The notes under the pieces: generated by a model
Database searches by the model: none
Seen by the model: the letters and a program-made list of their open reading frames with translations, nothing else
What the model was told of the DNA's origin: nothing
In this document: positions 7,816-17,211 of the stretch, piece after piece
How the letters are laid out: each line of letters starts with the position of its first letter
Numbering within the stretch: position 1 is the stretch's first letter
Assembly: GCA_036745275.1 (NCBI GenBank)
Contig: DAIOGK010000033.1
Coordinates: 1 to 26,978, forward strand
Length of the DNA: 26,978 bases
Direction of reading: 5' to 3'
DNA from: JAIUNP01 sp020161975
Lineage (GTDB): Bacteria > Pseudomonadota > Alphaproteobacteria > Rhizobiales > Beijerinckiaceae
Translations under genes and position numbers: made by a program

Positions 7816-8365
7816 GCGAGGCCGCCTCGGGCTTGGGCTTGGCGGGTGGCCAGTCCGTTGCCGTGCCGATGGCGAGCAGGCAGGTGAAATGCTCGTTGTC
7901 CGCGAGTCCAAAGGCCGCGCGCACCGCCGGCGTTTCAAGATAACCGCCCGAACGGATCGCCGTGGCATAGCCGGCCTCGCCCAGCGCCAGCAGCGCATTT
8001 TCGAGCGCGCAGCCAACGGTCAGCCACTGGTCGGAAGGCGGCACTTTCGGCAGGTCCGAGCGGATCTTCGCCACCAATCCAAGCAGGCACGGTCCCTGCG
8101 TCGCTTTCTCGCGCGCCTTGTCGAGTTCGCTGGCGGGCGCGTCGGGCATGTCCTGCCGCGTGGCCTCCACGAACACATCGGCAAGGCGGGCCCGGCTGCT
8201 CTCGGTGATACGGATGAAGCGGAACGGCACAAGCCGACCGTGATCGGGCGCGAGCGAGGCGGCTTTCAGCATCTGCCCCAGCGTCGCTTCATCCGGCCCC
8301 GGAGCGACCAGGAACTTCGCACTGGCGGAGCGCCGCCGAGCAAGGACATCGAGAAGGGCGGTCAT
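7799..8365 (-). CDS. Nitroreductase family protein (YdjA-like)
   Basis: 188 aa from ATG 8365, the compact length of YdjA-type nitroreductases. The flavin-binding start LARRRSASAKFLVAPGP corresponds to the family's RRS phosphate-binding motif. APDHGRLVPFRFI follows, then the mid-domain SDQWLTVGCALENALLALGE, and the late GYATAIRSGGYL segment contacts FMN. Family members are FMN-dependent NAD(P)H oxidoreductases acting on nitro compounds or quinones; the natural substrate is unknown. Longer frames upstream (to 9394) run antisense through the next gene and are not part of it. It converges on the MFS gene with a 17-base overlap of coding ends. Confidence 0.88.
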   Translation of the reverse strand: MTALLDVLARRRSASAKFLVAPGPDEATLGQMLKAASLAPDHGRLVPFRFIRITESSRARLADVFVEATRQDMPDAPASELDKAREKATQGPCLLGLVAKIRSDLPKVPPSDQWLTVGCALENALLALGEAGYATAIRSGGYLETPAVRAAFGLADNEHFTCLLAIGTATDWPPAKPKPEAASLMSIW

Positions 8366-8422
8366 GGGGCCTCCGGGAAGAATGACAGTCGCGTGCTCCT
8401 TGTCTTCTGCCATTTTCGGCAA

Positions 8423-8446
8423 AACTGTGGCAAGCCCTCCACAGTT
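8423..8446. promoter_or_regulatory. Perfect 8-N8-8 dyad between nitroreductase and ligase-like genes
   Basis: AACTGTGG (8423-8430), 8 bases, then CCACAGTT (8439-8446). It lies in the 160-base divergent region. A TACAAT (-10-like) at 8465-8470 on the plus strand would place its -35 position over the right arm, so a regulator binding here could control the downstream gene or both. No associated regulator gene is visible. Confidence 0.35.
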
Positions 8447-8525
8447 CCGGTTGTCGTCTTGCACTACAATGGGTGCGATGCTGCCTGTCGGGCGGATGAA
8501 ACGGCGTGAAAGGATTGCCGGCTCG

Positions 8526-9761
8526 ATGGAGAGCAGGGAACGCAGAGGGGCGGAGTCACCGGCAGCGGATGCGGCCGGGCTGCTGTTGAGGATTGGCTTC
8601 GGCATCCTCGTGCTGGTCGCGCCGGTCGCGGCGGTGTTTTCGCGCCGCGCTTTTGTCGTGCTCGTGCCCGTGGGCTCGCTCCTGATTGCCGGTTCGGCCC
8701 TGTTGCTGGATGCCGGTGGTCTCGTCCGTCGCGTGCGCGGTGCCATCATCTCACCGGTTGGGGTTGCGGTTCTCTTTTTCTTCGGCTGGCTGTTCTTCTC
8801 GCTGGTCTGGACCCCGTTTCCAGGCGCAGCGGCGGAGCGTGGCTTGCGCACCCTTGGCAATGTCGTGATGGCGCTGGTGGTGGCCAATGCCCTGCCCGAG
8901 CGGATGCGCGCCTCCAACCTCAATCTGATGACCATTGGCGTTGCGCTGGCGACGCTGGCGCTGTGTCTTTCGGTCCTGGCCGGCCCGTTCATCCGGCTGA
9001 CGATGAATCCGGAAGCGCCGACCTTCGCCCGCGCCTCCGTAGCGATCAGCGTGATGGTCTGGCCGGCGGTGGCCTGGACCTTCATCCGCGGCCGGGATTG
9101 GCAGGGGCTCGCTCTGGTTGCGACATCGGCTTTGGCCTGTGCCGCCAGTGGCTCGCTTGATGCCGCGATCACGCTCGTGTCGGCGCTGCTCGTCTTCATG
9201 GCCGCGCGCACCAACAGCCGGCTGACGGCGCGGGTACTGTCAATCATTCTGCCGGCCATCGTGCTGTTTGCTCCGGCCCTGGCCTTTGCCAGCCGCGCCG
9301 TCGCCTCGGCCCTGGCGTTGGGCCCGGACACAATCCTGGCACAGGTCGGCCTCTGGGCCAGCCAGATCGCTTCTGAACCCGTTCGTCTGTTCACCGGGCA
9401 TGGATTTGATACGACCTATCGGGCCCAGATCGCCGGGCTGATCAATCCTGCGGCGCCCGATGGGCTGCTGCCGATGTTGTGGTATGATCTCGGATTGCCG
9501 GGCGCTGTCCTGCTTGCGATTGTGCTCTATAGCTCGCTCAGCGTCATCGCCGGCCAGTCGCGTGCGTTGGCCCCGGCGGTTCTGTCCGGACTGACGGCCT
9601 GCTTTGTCTTCGCCCTTCTGGATGTCACGGCGACGCAGGCATGGTGGCTCAGCGTCTCGGTTGTGCTCACGGTCATGCTCGTCGCAGTGCGCCATGGGCT
9701 TTACAGAACCGTCCGCCCCACTGCCGAGATTGCCGGACGACCAACCGTCGCGGTCAATTGA
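8526..9761 (+). CDS. O-antigen ligase/polymerase-like membrane protein (Wzy_C-type)
   Basis: 411 aa from ATG 8526, preceded by GAAAGGA about 11 bases upstream; ATG 8496 is an alternative. The frame runs back to 8364 but is not protein-like there. About ten to twelve hydrophobic helices are present, with an FSLVWTPFPGAAAERGLRTL loop after the third or fourth and a large loop containing LFTGHGFDTTYRAQIAG (G-H-G-F) followed by NPAAPDGLLPMLWYDLGLPG. This arrangement of a GHG or GxG loop plus an H/D-rich segment and GxxG helix is typical of the O-antigen ligase/Wzy_C superfamily. Members transfer or polymerise surface polysaccharide at the periplasmic face. No glycosyltransferase or export genes are nearby, so it is an orphan and its substrate is unknown. 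Confidence 0.72.
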   Translation: MESRERRGAESPAADAAGLLLRIGFGILVLVAPVAAVFSRRAFVVLVPVGSLLIAGSALLLDAGGLVRRVRGAIISPVGVAVLFFFGWLFFSLVWTPFPGAAAERGLRTLGNVVMALVVANALPERMRASNLNLMTIGVALATLALCLSVLAGPFIRLTMNPEAPTFARASVAISVMVWPAVAWTFIRGRDWQGLALVATSALACAASGSLDAAITLVSALLVFMAARTNSRLTARVLSIILPAIVLFAPALAFASRAVASALALGPDTILAQVGLWASQIASEPVRLFTGHGFDTTYRAQIAGLINPAAPDGLLPMLWYDLGLPGAVLLAIVLYSSLSVIAGQSRALAPAVLSGLTACFVFALLDVTATQAWWLSVSVVLTVMLVAVRHGLYRTVRPTAEIAGRPTVAVN

Positions 9762-9824
9762 CCATCACCGGCTCCCCGGCGCACACTGCGCCAGAACGCT
9801 CCAGCGCCCGAAGGCGACCAACCG

Positions 9825-11006
9825 ATGTCAAACCTCGAACCACGCATTCAAGCTATCGTTGGCGATGTCACGGCCTGGCGCCGGGACATCCACGCCCACC
9901 CCGAACTCATGTACGACTGCCATCGCACGGCGAGTGTTGTCGCGGAGAAGTTGCGGGCGTTCGGCTGCGACGAGGTTGTGACCGGTCTCGGCAAGACCGG
10001 GGTGGTTGGCGTCATTCGCGGTCGCTCAACGGCCAGCGGTCGCGTCGTCGCGCTTCGGGCTGACATGGACGCCCTGCCAATCCACGAGGAAACGAACCTG
10101 CCGCATGCCTCGAAAGCCGAAGGAAAGATGCACGCCTGCGGTCATGACGGCCATACCGCGATGCTGTTGGGTGCAGCCCGTCTTCTGGCAGAAACACGGG
10201 ATTTCGACGGCACCGTTGTCGTCGTGTTCCAGCCGGCTGAGGAGGGCGGCGCCGGCGCCCGCGCCATGCTGGAGGATGGGTTGGTCTCGCGCTTCGGCAT
10301 CGGTGAGTTTTACGGGATGCACAACATGCCGGGCATCCCGGTCGGCGAATTTGCCATCCGCCCCGGCCCGCTCATGGCCGCAACCGTGCAGTTCACCGTG
10401 CAGTTGGAGGCCAAGGGTGCCCATGCAGCACAACCGCACCATTCAATCGATCCGGTGGTGATCGCCGGCCACATTGTCACCGGGCTTCAATCCATTGCGT
10501 CGCGCACGACGGACCCCCTCAAATCTGTGGTTGTGTCGGTGACGGCAATCCACGCCGGATCGGCGTACAATGTCATTCCTTCGACGCTGGAAATGAAGGG
10601 CACCGTCCGCTATCTCGACGCAGAGGTGGGGCGGCAGACCGAAGAGCGTTTCCGCTCGATCGTGCGCCACACCGCCGAGGCACACGGCGCCCGCGCGACC
10701 ATCAATTACGCCTATGGCTACCCCGTGACGGTGAACGACCGGGACTGCACCGGCCTTGTCAGCGATGTCGCGGAAACGGTTGCGCTGGCGGGGCCGGCCG
10801 GTGTCGACCGCATGACCGTGCCAATGATGGGCGGCGAGGACTTTTCCTTCATGCTGGAAGAGCGCCCAGGGGCGATGATCTTCATTGGCAATGGCGACAG
10901 TGCGCCACTGCATAACCCTGCCTTCGACTTCAACGACGCCATAATTCCCTATGGCATCGCCTATTGGCAGGGCGTGGTCAGCCGCACCCTGCCCCTGCGG
11001 CGCTGA
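9825..11006 (+). CDS. M20 family amidohydrolase/peptidase (hippurate hydrolase-like)
   Basis: 393 aa, normal for the M20D (HipO/IAA-amino acid hydrolase) branch. RRDIHAHPEL (19-28) opens the catalytic domain. RADMDALPI (78-86) and HACGHDGH (103-110) provide metal ligands C105/H107, FQPAEEGGAGA gives general base E139/E140, and MHNMPG gives H166. The dimerisation domain begins near KGAHAAQPHHSIDP, and PMMGGEDFSFM and PLHNPAFDF close the active site. It hydrolyses an N-acyl amino acid or related amide; the substrate is unknown. It follows the ligase-like gene by 63 bases and ends exactly adjacent to the convergent PhnD-like gene (stop codons back to back, no gap). Confidence 0.9.
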   Translation: MSNLEPRIQAIVGDVTAWRRDIHAHPELMYDCHRTASVVAEKLRAFGCDEVVTGLGKTGVVGVIRGRSTASGRVVALRADMDALPIHEETNLPHASKAEGKMHACGHDGHTAMLLGAARLLAETRDFDGTVVVVFQPAEEGGAGARAMLEDGLVSRFGIGEFYGMHNMPGIPVGEFAIRPGPLMAATVQFTVQLEAKGAHAAQPHHSIDPVVIAGHIVTGLQSIASRTTDPLKSVVVSVTAIHAGSAYNVIPSTLEMKGTVRYLDAEVGRQTEERFRSIVRHTAEAHGARATINYAYGYPVTVNDRDCTGLVSDVAETVALAGPAGVDRMTVPMMGGEDFSFMLEERPGAMIFIGNGDSAPLHNPAFDFNDAIIPYGIAYWQGVVSRTLPLRR

Positions 11007-12812
11007 TCAGCGCCGGCTCGTCGGAGGGACGACAGGCGCAACCGTTGGCGTTGCGGGAGCCTGAGCGGTCTTCGGCGGTGTCTGCGGCTTCAAGCGGTTG
11101 TCGTCGATATAGCGCACGAGATCCACAGTGCCGTCGAATGCCTTCGGGTCGACCGTCTCCCAGCCCCGGCCCTTGGCGTCGTAGATCTTGTCGAAGTCGG
11201 CGCGGTCCCGTGCCGGCGCCTCCAGGAAAGCGCGGCGGATGACCGCCTTCAGGTCTTCCGGCATTTCCGAAAGATAGGCGATGGGGGCATTCATGATCGT
11301 GTCGGACTTCATCACCACACGGAAGTCGTCACGACGCATCGGCGAGCCATCGACATTCTTGAGTGCATTGCGCGACAGAAGGCGGCTTAGGGTTGAATCC
11401 TCATCAGAGGTCCACTGCCCAACCGCATAGTCCACCAGTCCCTGCGACAAGGCGACCAGAGCATTCTCGTGGCTGCCGGTGAAGACGAGCTTGTTCAATA
11501 CGCTGTCCGGATCGACTTTTTGCGAGGACAATGCAAAGCGCGGCACGGAATAGCCCGAGATCGAGTTGGGATCGACCACACCAAGGCTCTTGCCCTTGAA
11601 GTCCTCGGTCTTGGGCGCGTTGGCACGGGCGAGCGCATAGATCATGGAATGGCTGCCGCGTGTGCCGTCCGGATTGGTCTCGATGGCAAAGGCCTCGACC
11701 TTGGCGCCGCTGTTGCGGGCCCGGGCATAGGCCATTGGGCTGTAGATGGCGACATGGATCAGCCCGGCGCGCTGGCTTTCGATCAGCGCCTGATAGTCAT
11801 TGGCGATCTTGAGACCAACCTTAAGCCCGATTTCGCGCGACAGATGCGTGACCAGCCCGGCCCAGCGGTCGGTGGTGTCCTTGGTATATTCGCGCGGTAC
11901 GATGCCGAGTGTCAGCTCGGGATAGCGCGAGAATAACTCCTGCAATCGGGGATCGACTTCCTTGTAGTCGAGGAAATTGCACTCGACCGAACGATAGAGG
12001 ATGGCTTTGCACTCAAGACGCGCCTGAATCTCCGGCCCTTTTTCCTTGAGGCGGGGATCAAGAACCCGCTGATCCTGCGTCTTGTTGTCGAAGGATCGGT
12101 ATTCCAGCGCGCGCGTATCCACCGGCTTGAAATCCACCGGACGGAAATCATACGGCCGACCATCGACCGGCTTGTAATCGATGAAGCGGTCTTCCTTGGC
12201 CGGGATCACACGCGGGTCGATCACGCCCGGCCTGGCTTCATAAACAGGAAGCTTGTCCGCCGTCGCGGCGGCAGATGTGGCGACGACGCCGGGTTGCGGC
12301 CGGGTGGTCGGGCTTCGATAATCCTGCGCAGTACGCGGATCATGCGTGCTGCCGCGAGCGGCGGTGTGCCCCTGCCGCTGGTTGCGCGGATCAGGCGCCG
12401 GTTGGTGCGGCTGGACCTGCGGACGCTCGGTGGGCAGATAGCTCGGCGGGGGCTGTGTACTCACCCGCTGCGGACGCGTGTCCTGCGGCGCGGACACGCG
12501 GGGATCATAAGTGCGCGGATCGTACGTGCGCGGGTCCAGTTGCTGCGCGGCAACGGGAACCTCGGCCTGCTGGCGATGATCCGCCCAACCCGTGTTCTGC
12601 TCCTGCGGCTGCATGATCGTGGCGCGGTTCGCGCGGAAATCCTGCGGTGAAAACGCCTGCGGGGCCTGCGCGCGCTGGTCCTGCGGCACATAAGGAATCA
12701 CGGTCCCCGGCTGTTGTGTCCGCTGATCGGTCGGCACATAACCCTGTGCCAGAAGCGCCGTGCTTGCCAGCAACGACACGGACAGTCCCACAACCACGCG
12801 ACGCAACGCCAT
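11007..12812 (-). CDS. Periplasmic PhnD-like substrate-binding protein with long repetitive N-terminal region
   Basis: 601 aa from ATG 12812, with a signal peptide (about 1-24: MALRRVVVGL, then SVSLLASTALLAQG). Residues 25-200 are Q/P/R-rich, with repeats YVPTDQR/YVPQDQR (25-47) and LDPRT-YDPRT-YDPRV (92-106). Residues 211-290 form a strict five-residue repeat, hydrophobic-D/E-x-K/R-x. From about 299 a PhnD/phosphonate-binding type domain (PF12974) begins with LTLGIVPREYT and continues with IHVAIYSPMAYARARN, GKSLGVVDPNSISGYSVPRF and HENALVALSQGLVDYAVG, ending near 570 before a proline-rich tail. ABC permease and ATPase partners are absent, so transport is not implied; solitary PhnD-like proteins may act as sensors. 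A 9-N16-9 dyad lies upstream. The family call is fair and the function unknown. Confidence 0.8.
   Translation of the reverse strand: MALRRVVVGLSVSLLASTALLAQGYVPTDQRTQQPGTVIPYVPQDQRAQAPQAFSPQDFRANRATIMQPQEQNTGWADHRQQAEVPVAAQQLDPRTYDPRTYDPRVSAPQDTRPQRVSTQPPPSYLPTERPQVQPHQPAPDPRNQRQGHTAARGSTHDPRTAQDYRSPTTRPQPGVVATSAAATADKLPVYEARPGVIDPRVIPAKEDRFIDYKPVDGRPYDFRPVDFKPVDTRALEYRSFDNKTQDQRVLDPRLKEKGPEIQARLECKAILYRSVECNFLDYKEVDPRLQELFSRYPELTLGIVPREYTKDTTDRWAGLVTHLSREIGLKVGLKIANDYQALIESQRAGLIHVAIYSPMAYARARNSGAKVEAFAIETNPDGTRGSHSMIYALARANAPKTEDFKGKSLGVVDPNSISGYSVPRFALSSQKVDPDSVLNKLVFTGSHENALVALSQGLVDYAVGQWTSDEDSTLSRLLSRNALKNVDGSPMRRDDFRVVMKSDTIMNAPIAYLSEMPEDLKAVIRRAFLEAPARDRADFDKIYDAKGRGWETVDPKAFDGTVDLVRYIDDNRLKPQTPPKTAQAPATPTVAPVVPPTSRR
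11943..12182 (-). repeat. Sixteen-unit pentad repeat (protein level) in the PhnD-like gene
   Basis: Residues 211-290 divide without a phase shift into sixteen pentads such as IDYKP, VDGRP, YDFRP, VDFKP, VDTRA, LEYRS, FDNKT, ..., LECKA, ILYRS, VECNF, LDYKE, VDPRL. Position 2 is Asp/Glu in 14 of 16 units, position 1 is mostly hydrophobic and position 4 mostly Lys/Arg. The two weak units (256-265) keep register. This resembles pentapeptide-repeat spacing, although the usual central Leu/Phe is replaced by Tyr/Phe or polar residues in several units. Confidence 0.75.
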
Positions 12813-12891
12813 TTTCCGCTCCGACCCTTCGCACCACCTGAGGAGGCTCACGGTCTGCCGACCGCAACGAGCCTTTCCAGGATTCCCGTGC

Positions 12892-12925
12892 TTACCTTGC
12901 GTCAACAACCCTTTGTGCAAGGTAA
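12892..12925. promoter_or_regulatory. Perfect 9-N16-9 dyad upstream of the PhnD-like gene
   Basis: TTACCTTGC (12892-12900), 16 bases, GCAAGGTAA (12917-12925). It sits 80 bases upstream of the PhnD-like start in the 199-base gap after mmsB. The spacer holds a TTGAC element on the minus strand that could be a -35 box. Operator or mRNA hairpin are both possible; no matching regulator is in the window. Confidence 0.45.
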
Positions 12926-13011
12926 AGACGATGGAAGGGTTGCTGCGCCGTTAAGGTGAACAGCGCGGTAGGGTTAACGAATCGGAAACGGCACCGGGCG
13001 GTGCGCCGGGG

Positions 13012-13893
13012 TCAGCTTTTCCCCCGGATCAGGTTGATGATACCGGAGAAGTCGGTGCCGCCCTCGCCCCAGGCGTTGTGCAGCCCGTAAAGCTGTGTCG
13101 CCGCCGCGCCAAGCGGGGTGGAAGCGCCGGCAGCCTGTGCTGCTTCCTGGCTCAGCTTCATATCCTTCAGCATCAGCGCCGAGGCAAAGCCCGGCTTGTA
13201 ATCGTTGTTGGCCGGACTGGTCGGCACCGGTCCGGGCACCGGACAATAGGCGTTGAGGCTCCAGCACTGACCCGAGGAGGTGGATGCGACATCGAACAGG
13301 GCCTGCCGGTCGAGGCCAAGCTTTTCGGCAAGCACGAAGCCTTCTGCCACCGCGATCATGGAAATGCCGAGGATCATGTTGTTGCAGATCTTCGCCGCCT
13401 GTCCCGCGCCAGCGCCGCCGCAATGGACGATCTTTTTCCCCATCTTTTCGAGGATTGGTTTTGCCGCTGCAAAGGCTGCTTCCTCACCGCCGCACATGAA
13501 AGTCAGCGTCGCACCCTTCGCGCCGCCCGTGCCGCCGGAAACCGGGGCATCGACGGATGGCAAGCCGATGTCGCCGGCGATCCTGTGCACCGCCCGCGCG
13601 CTCTCGACGTCAATGGTTGAGGAATCGATGAACAGGGTGCCCTTCTTCGCAACGGGCGCAAGCTCTCCCCAGACCGCGCGGACGTGCTTGCCCGCAGGCA
13701 GCATGGTGACGATCACGTCAGCGGGTGCCGCAGCGGACTTGGCATCCGCAGCGATGGTGACGCCCGCTGCCTTCGCCGCAGCCCGGGCCTCCTCGCTGAA
13801 ATCGAAGCCGACGACCGTATGGCCGGCCTTGACGAGGTTGCCGGCCATGGGGCCACCCATGTTGCCGAGGCCGATGAATGCGATGATGGTCAT
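13012..13893 (-). CDS. mmsB: 3-hydroxyisobutyrate dehydrogenase
   Basis: 293 aa, full length for the family. FIGLGNMGGPMAGNL (6-20) is the NAD-binding Rossmann loop. DAPVSGGTGGAKGATL (115-130) is the substrate-binding signature, and K168 in GQAAKICNNM is the catalytic lysine. It oxidises 3-hydroxyisobutyrate to methylmalonate semialdehyde in the cytoplasm, the valine-pathway step directly before MmsA. It is the last gene of the mmsA-acd-mmsB cluster, with a 137-base structured gap after acd. Other beta-hydroxyacid dehydrogenases (tartronate semialdehyde reductase) share the fold, but the context favours MmsB. Confidence 0.92.
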   Translation of the reverse strand: MTIIAFIGLGNMGGPMAGNLVKAGHTVVGFDFSEEARAAAKAAGVTIAADAKSAAAPADVIVTMLPAGKHVRAVWGELAPVAKKGTLFIDSSTIDVESARAVHRIAGDIGLPSVDAPVSGGTGGAKGATLTFMCGGEEAAFAAAKPILEKMGKKIVHCGGAGAGQAAKICNNMILGISMIAVAEGFVLAEKLGLDRQALFDVASTSSGQCWSLNAYCPVPGPVPTSPANNDYKPGFASALMLKDMKLSQEAAQAAGASTPLGAAATQLYGLHNAWGEGGTDFSGIINLIRGKS

Positions 13894-13949
13894 GCGAGGC
13901 TCCTCACAAAATCCGTAGGTTCGTTGTCAAGTCTTCAAGCCCGAAATCC

Positions 13950-14001
13950 CGCGTCAGATGCGCATGAACGACGGACCTTCCGTCTTTCGCACGCTGACGC
14001 G
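13950..14001. other. Nested inverted repeats in the acd-mmsB gap
   Basis: An outer stem CGCGTCAG (13950-13957)/CTGACGCG (13994-14001) encloses an inner hairpin GACGGA-CCT-TCCGTC (13970-13984). No U-run follows on the minus strand, so a simple terminator is unlikely. It may cause processing or partial termination that sets mmsB expression relative to acd. Confidence 0.4.
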
Positions 14002-14030
14002 AAAGAGAATGCGCGCGCCAGCTCCGGCGC

Positions 14031-15167
14031 TCACCCTACCATCTTGCGGGCAACAATCAGCCGCATGATCTCGTTGGTGCCTTCGAGGATGCGGTGCACC
14101 CTCAGATCGCGCACCAGCTTCTCGACGCCGTATTCGTGCAGGTAGCCGTAGCCGCCGAACACCTGAAGCGCGTCATCGACCACTTCCGACCCGGTATCGG
14201 AGGCAAAGCGCTTGGCCATGGCGCAGCGAACGGTGGTTTCCGGATCCTGCCGGTCGTAGGCGGCGGCGGCTGAATAGAGCATCACGCGCGCCGCTTCCAG
14301 CTTGGTCGCCATGTCGGCCAGCTTGAATTGCAGCGACTGGAACTCGTTGATCGCCTTTCCGAAGGCCTTCCGCTCCGAAGCATAGGCCACGGCCTTCTCG
14401 AGCGCCGATTGCGCGCCGCCGAGCGAGCAGGCGCCGATATTGAGACGGCCGCCGTCCAGTCCCGCCATGGCGATCTTGAAGCCCTGCCCCTCATCGCCGA
14501 TCAGGTTAGACACCGGAATGCGGCAGTCTTCCATGATCACCTGCCGCGTCGGCTGGGCATGCCAGCCCATCTTCTTCTCGTTGGGACCGAAGGAAAGGCC
14601 GGGCGTACCCTTCTCGACGAGAACGGCCGAAATGCCCTTCGGCCCCTCGCCCCCCGTGCGGACCATGACAAGGTAGAGATCCCCCGCGCCAGCGCCGGAG
14701 ATGAACTGTTTGGAACCGTTGAGCACGTAATGATCACCGTCGCGCCGGGCCGTGGTGCGCAGCGCCGCCGCATCCGATCCCGAACCCGGTTCTGTCAGGC
14801 AATAGCAGGAGAGCAAGTCCATGGTGACAAGGCGCGGCAGCCATGTCTGGCGCAAATCCTCGGAGCCGAACTTGTCGATCATCCACGACACCATGTTGTG
14901 GATGGAGATATAGGCCGAAACCGCCGGGCAACCGGTGGCAAGCTGCTCCATGATCAACGCTGCATCGAGGCGGGAAAGTCCCGAGCCACCGACATCCTCG
15001 CGCACGTAGATGCCGGCCATTCCGAGACTGGCGGCCTCCTTGATCACATCAACGGGGAAGTGCTTTTCCTCATCCCACTTAAGGGCATGGGGCGCGATTT
15101 TCTCGTCGGCGAAGGCGCGAGCCATGTCGCGGATGGCGATCTGGTCATCATTGAGGGCAAACGTCAT
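14031..15167 (-). CDS. Acyl-CoA dehydrogenase, probably isobutyryl-CoA dehydrogenase
   Basis: 378 aa from ATG 15167, with GGGAG five bases upstream; the in-frame GTG at 15173 abuts that site and is unlikely. The N-terminal helical domain FALNDDQIAIRDMARAFADE is followed by the FAD/substrate motif CYCLTEPGSGSDAA. C-terminal GGYGYLHEYGVEKLVRD and ILEGTNEIMR contain catalytic base E362, at the short/medium-chain position. The location between mmsA and mmsB makes isobutyryl-CoA (ACAD8-like) the likely substrate, with electrons passing through ETF to the quinone pool. 2-methylbutyryl-CoA or another short-chain substrate cannot be excluded by sequence. The enoyl-CoA hydratase and 3-hydroxyisobutyryl-CoA hydrolase for the steps between it and MmsB are not in the window. 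Confidence 0.9.
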   Translation of the reverse strand: MTFALNDDQIAIRDMARAFADEKIAPHALKWDEEKHFPVDVIKEAASLGMAGIYVREDVGGSGLSRLDAALIMEQLATGCPAVSAYISIHNMVSWMIDKFGSEDLRQTWLPRLVTMDLLSCYCLTEPGSGSDAAALRTTARRDGDHYVLNGSKQFISGAGAGDLYLVMVRTGGEGPKGISAVLVEKGTPGLSFGPNEKKMGWHAQPTRQVIMEDCRIPVSNLIGDEGQGFKIAMAGLDGGRLNIGACSLGGAQSALEKAVAYASERKAFGKAINEFQSLQFKLADMATKLEAARVMLYSAAAAYDRQDPETTVRCAMAKRFASDTGSEVVDDALQVFGGYGYLHEYGVEKLVRDLRVHRILEGTNEIMRLIVARKMVG

Positions 15168-15245
15168 GATCACTCCCGGGATTTTCCTGGGAGTCTGCCG
15201 CCGGGCGCCCCTGATGTCGAGCGCGACCTTCGGCGATCCCGGGCT

Positions 15246-15563
15246 TCAGCGCCGCTTGAGGCGGCGCATGTTATGCCTGAGTCGCTTTTCCACCGGCCGT
15301 GTGGCCGCCTTTGCGATCTTCTGCTGCGCGGCGTAGGCGGCGGAAAACGGCGAACGCCCGCTCATCAGATCGACCGCCATGCCGAGCGGCGCGGTCATCA
15401 CCGCCACTTGGCTGGCCATCAGCCCCTCGGAAAAGGCCTCGATTTTCTCGGTCACGGCGAGTTTGCTCTCGTCGTGAACCATCGGGTTGGGATGCAACGC
15501 CTCAAACCACAACTGCGGCAGGCGATGCGCGATGACCAGCGGCGTCAGGAACAAGTCGCTCAA
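15246..15563 (-). CDS. Small basic hypothetical protein in the valine cluster, phasin-like in appearance
   Basis: 105 aa from TTG 15563, supported by GAGG six bases upstream. The frame continues to 15716, but the upstream part is low-complexity intergenic sequence. The N-terminus is moderately hydrophobic (LFLTPLVIAHRLPQLWFEAL), the middle is helical (ESKLAVTEKIEAFSEGLMAS, then QVAVMTAP), and the tail is strongly basic (RPVEKRLRHNMRRLKRR). The W-x-E-A plus EK-x-EA-x-x-EG pattern recalls small PHA-granule or phasin-like alphaproteobacterial proteins; this is a resemblance, not an identification. It lies between acd and mmsA on the same strand, with gaps of 78 and 118 bases. Its function is unknown. 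Confidence 0.7.
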   Translation of the reverse strand: MSDLFLTPLVIAHRLPQLWFEALHPNPMVHDESKLAVTEKIEAFSEGLMASQVAVMTAPLGMAVDLMSGRSPFSAAYAAQQKIAKAATRPVEKRLRHNMRRLKRR

Positions 15564-15642
15564 CGGAACCCTCGTGTCAGCCGGAGAAGACGGATGGTTG
15601 GCTCGACGGTTTATATAGCAACCTTTTGTTCCTGAATCACCC

Positions 15643-15677
15643 CCTTCTTGAGGAGAAGGCAGAGGGTGTGGACCCTC
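15643..15677 (-). terminator. Two tandem hairpins downstream of mmsA
   Basis: CCTTCT-TGAGG-AGAAGG (15643-15659) and GAGGGT-GTGG-ACCCTC (15662-15677) are perfect stems just past the mmsA stop. Neither is followed by a U-run on the minus strand. They could end mmsA transcription inefficiently, stabilise the mmsA message, or be part of a dispersed intergenic palindrome. Confidence 0.35.
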
Positions 15678-15681
15678 CGCC

Positions 15682-17178
<1,497 letters not shown>

Positions 17179-17211
17179 AGTGTCCTCCTGAGATTTGTCC
17201 CATTGATAGGC

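Noticed and set aside
8366..9394. N-terminal extension of the nitroreductase to 531 aa
   Set aside because: The added segment is antisense to the membrane protein gene and A/S/T/R-rich; the conserved domain starts at ATG 8365.
14328..15635. 435-aa plus-strand open frame opposite acd and the small hypothetical gene
   Set aside because: R/H/G-rich translation, no ribosome site, covers two better-supported minus-strand genes.
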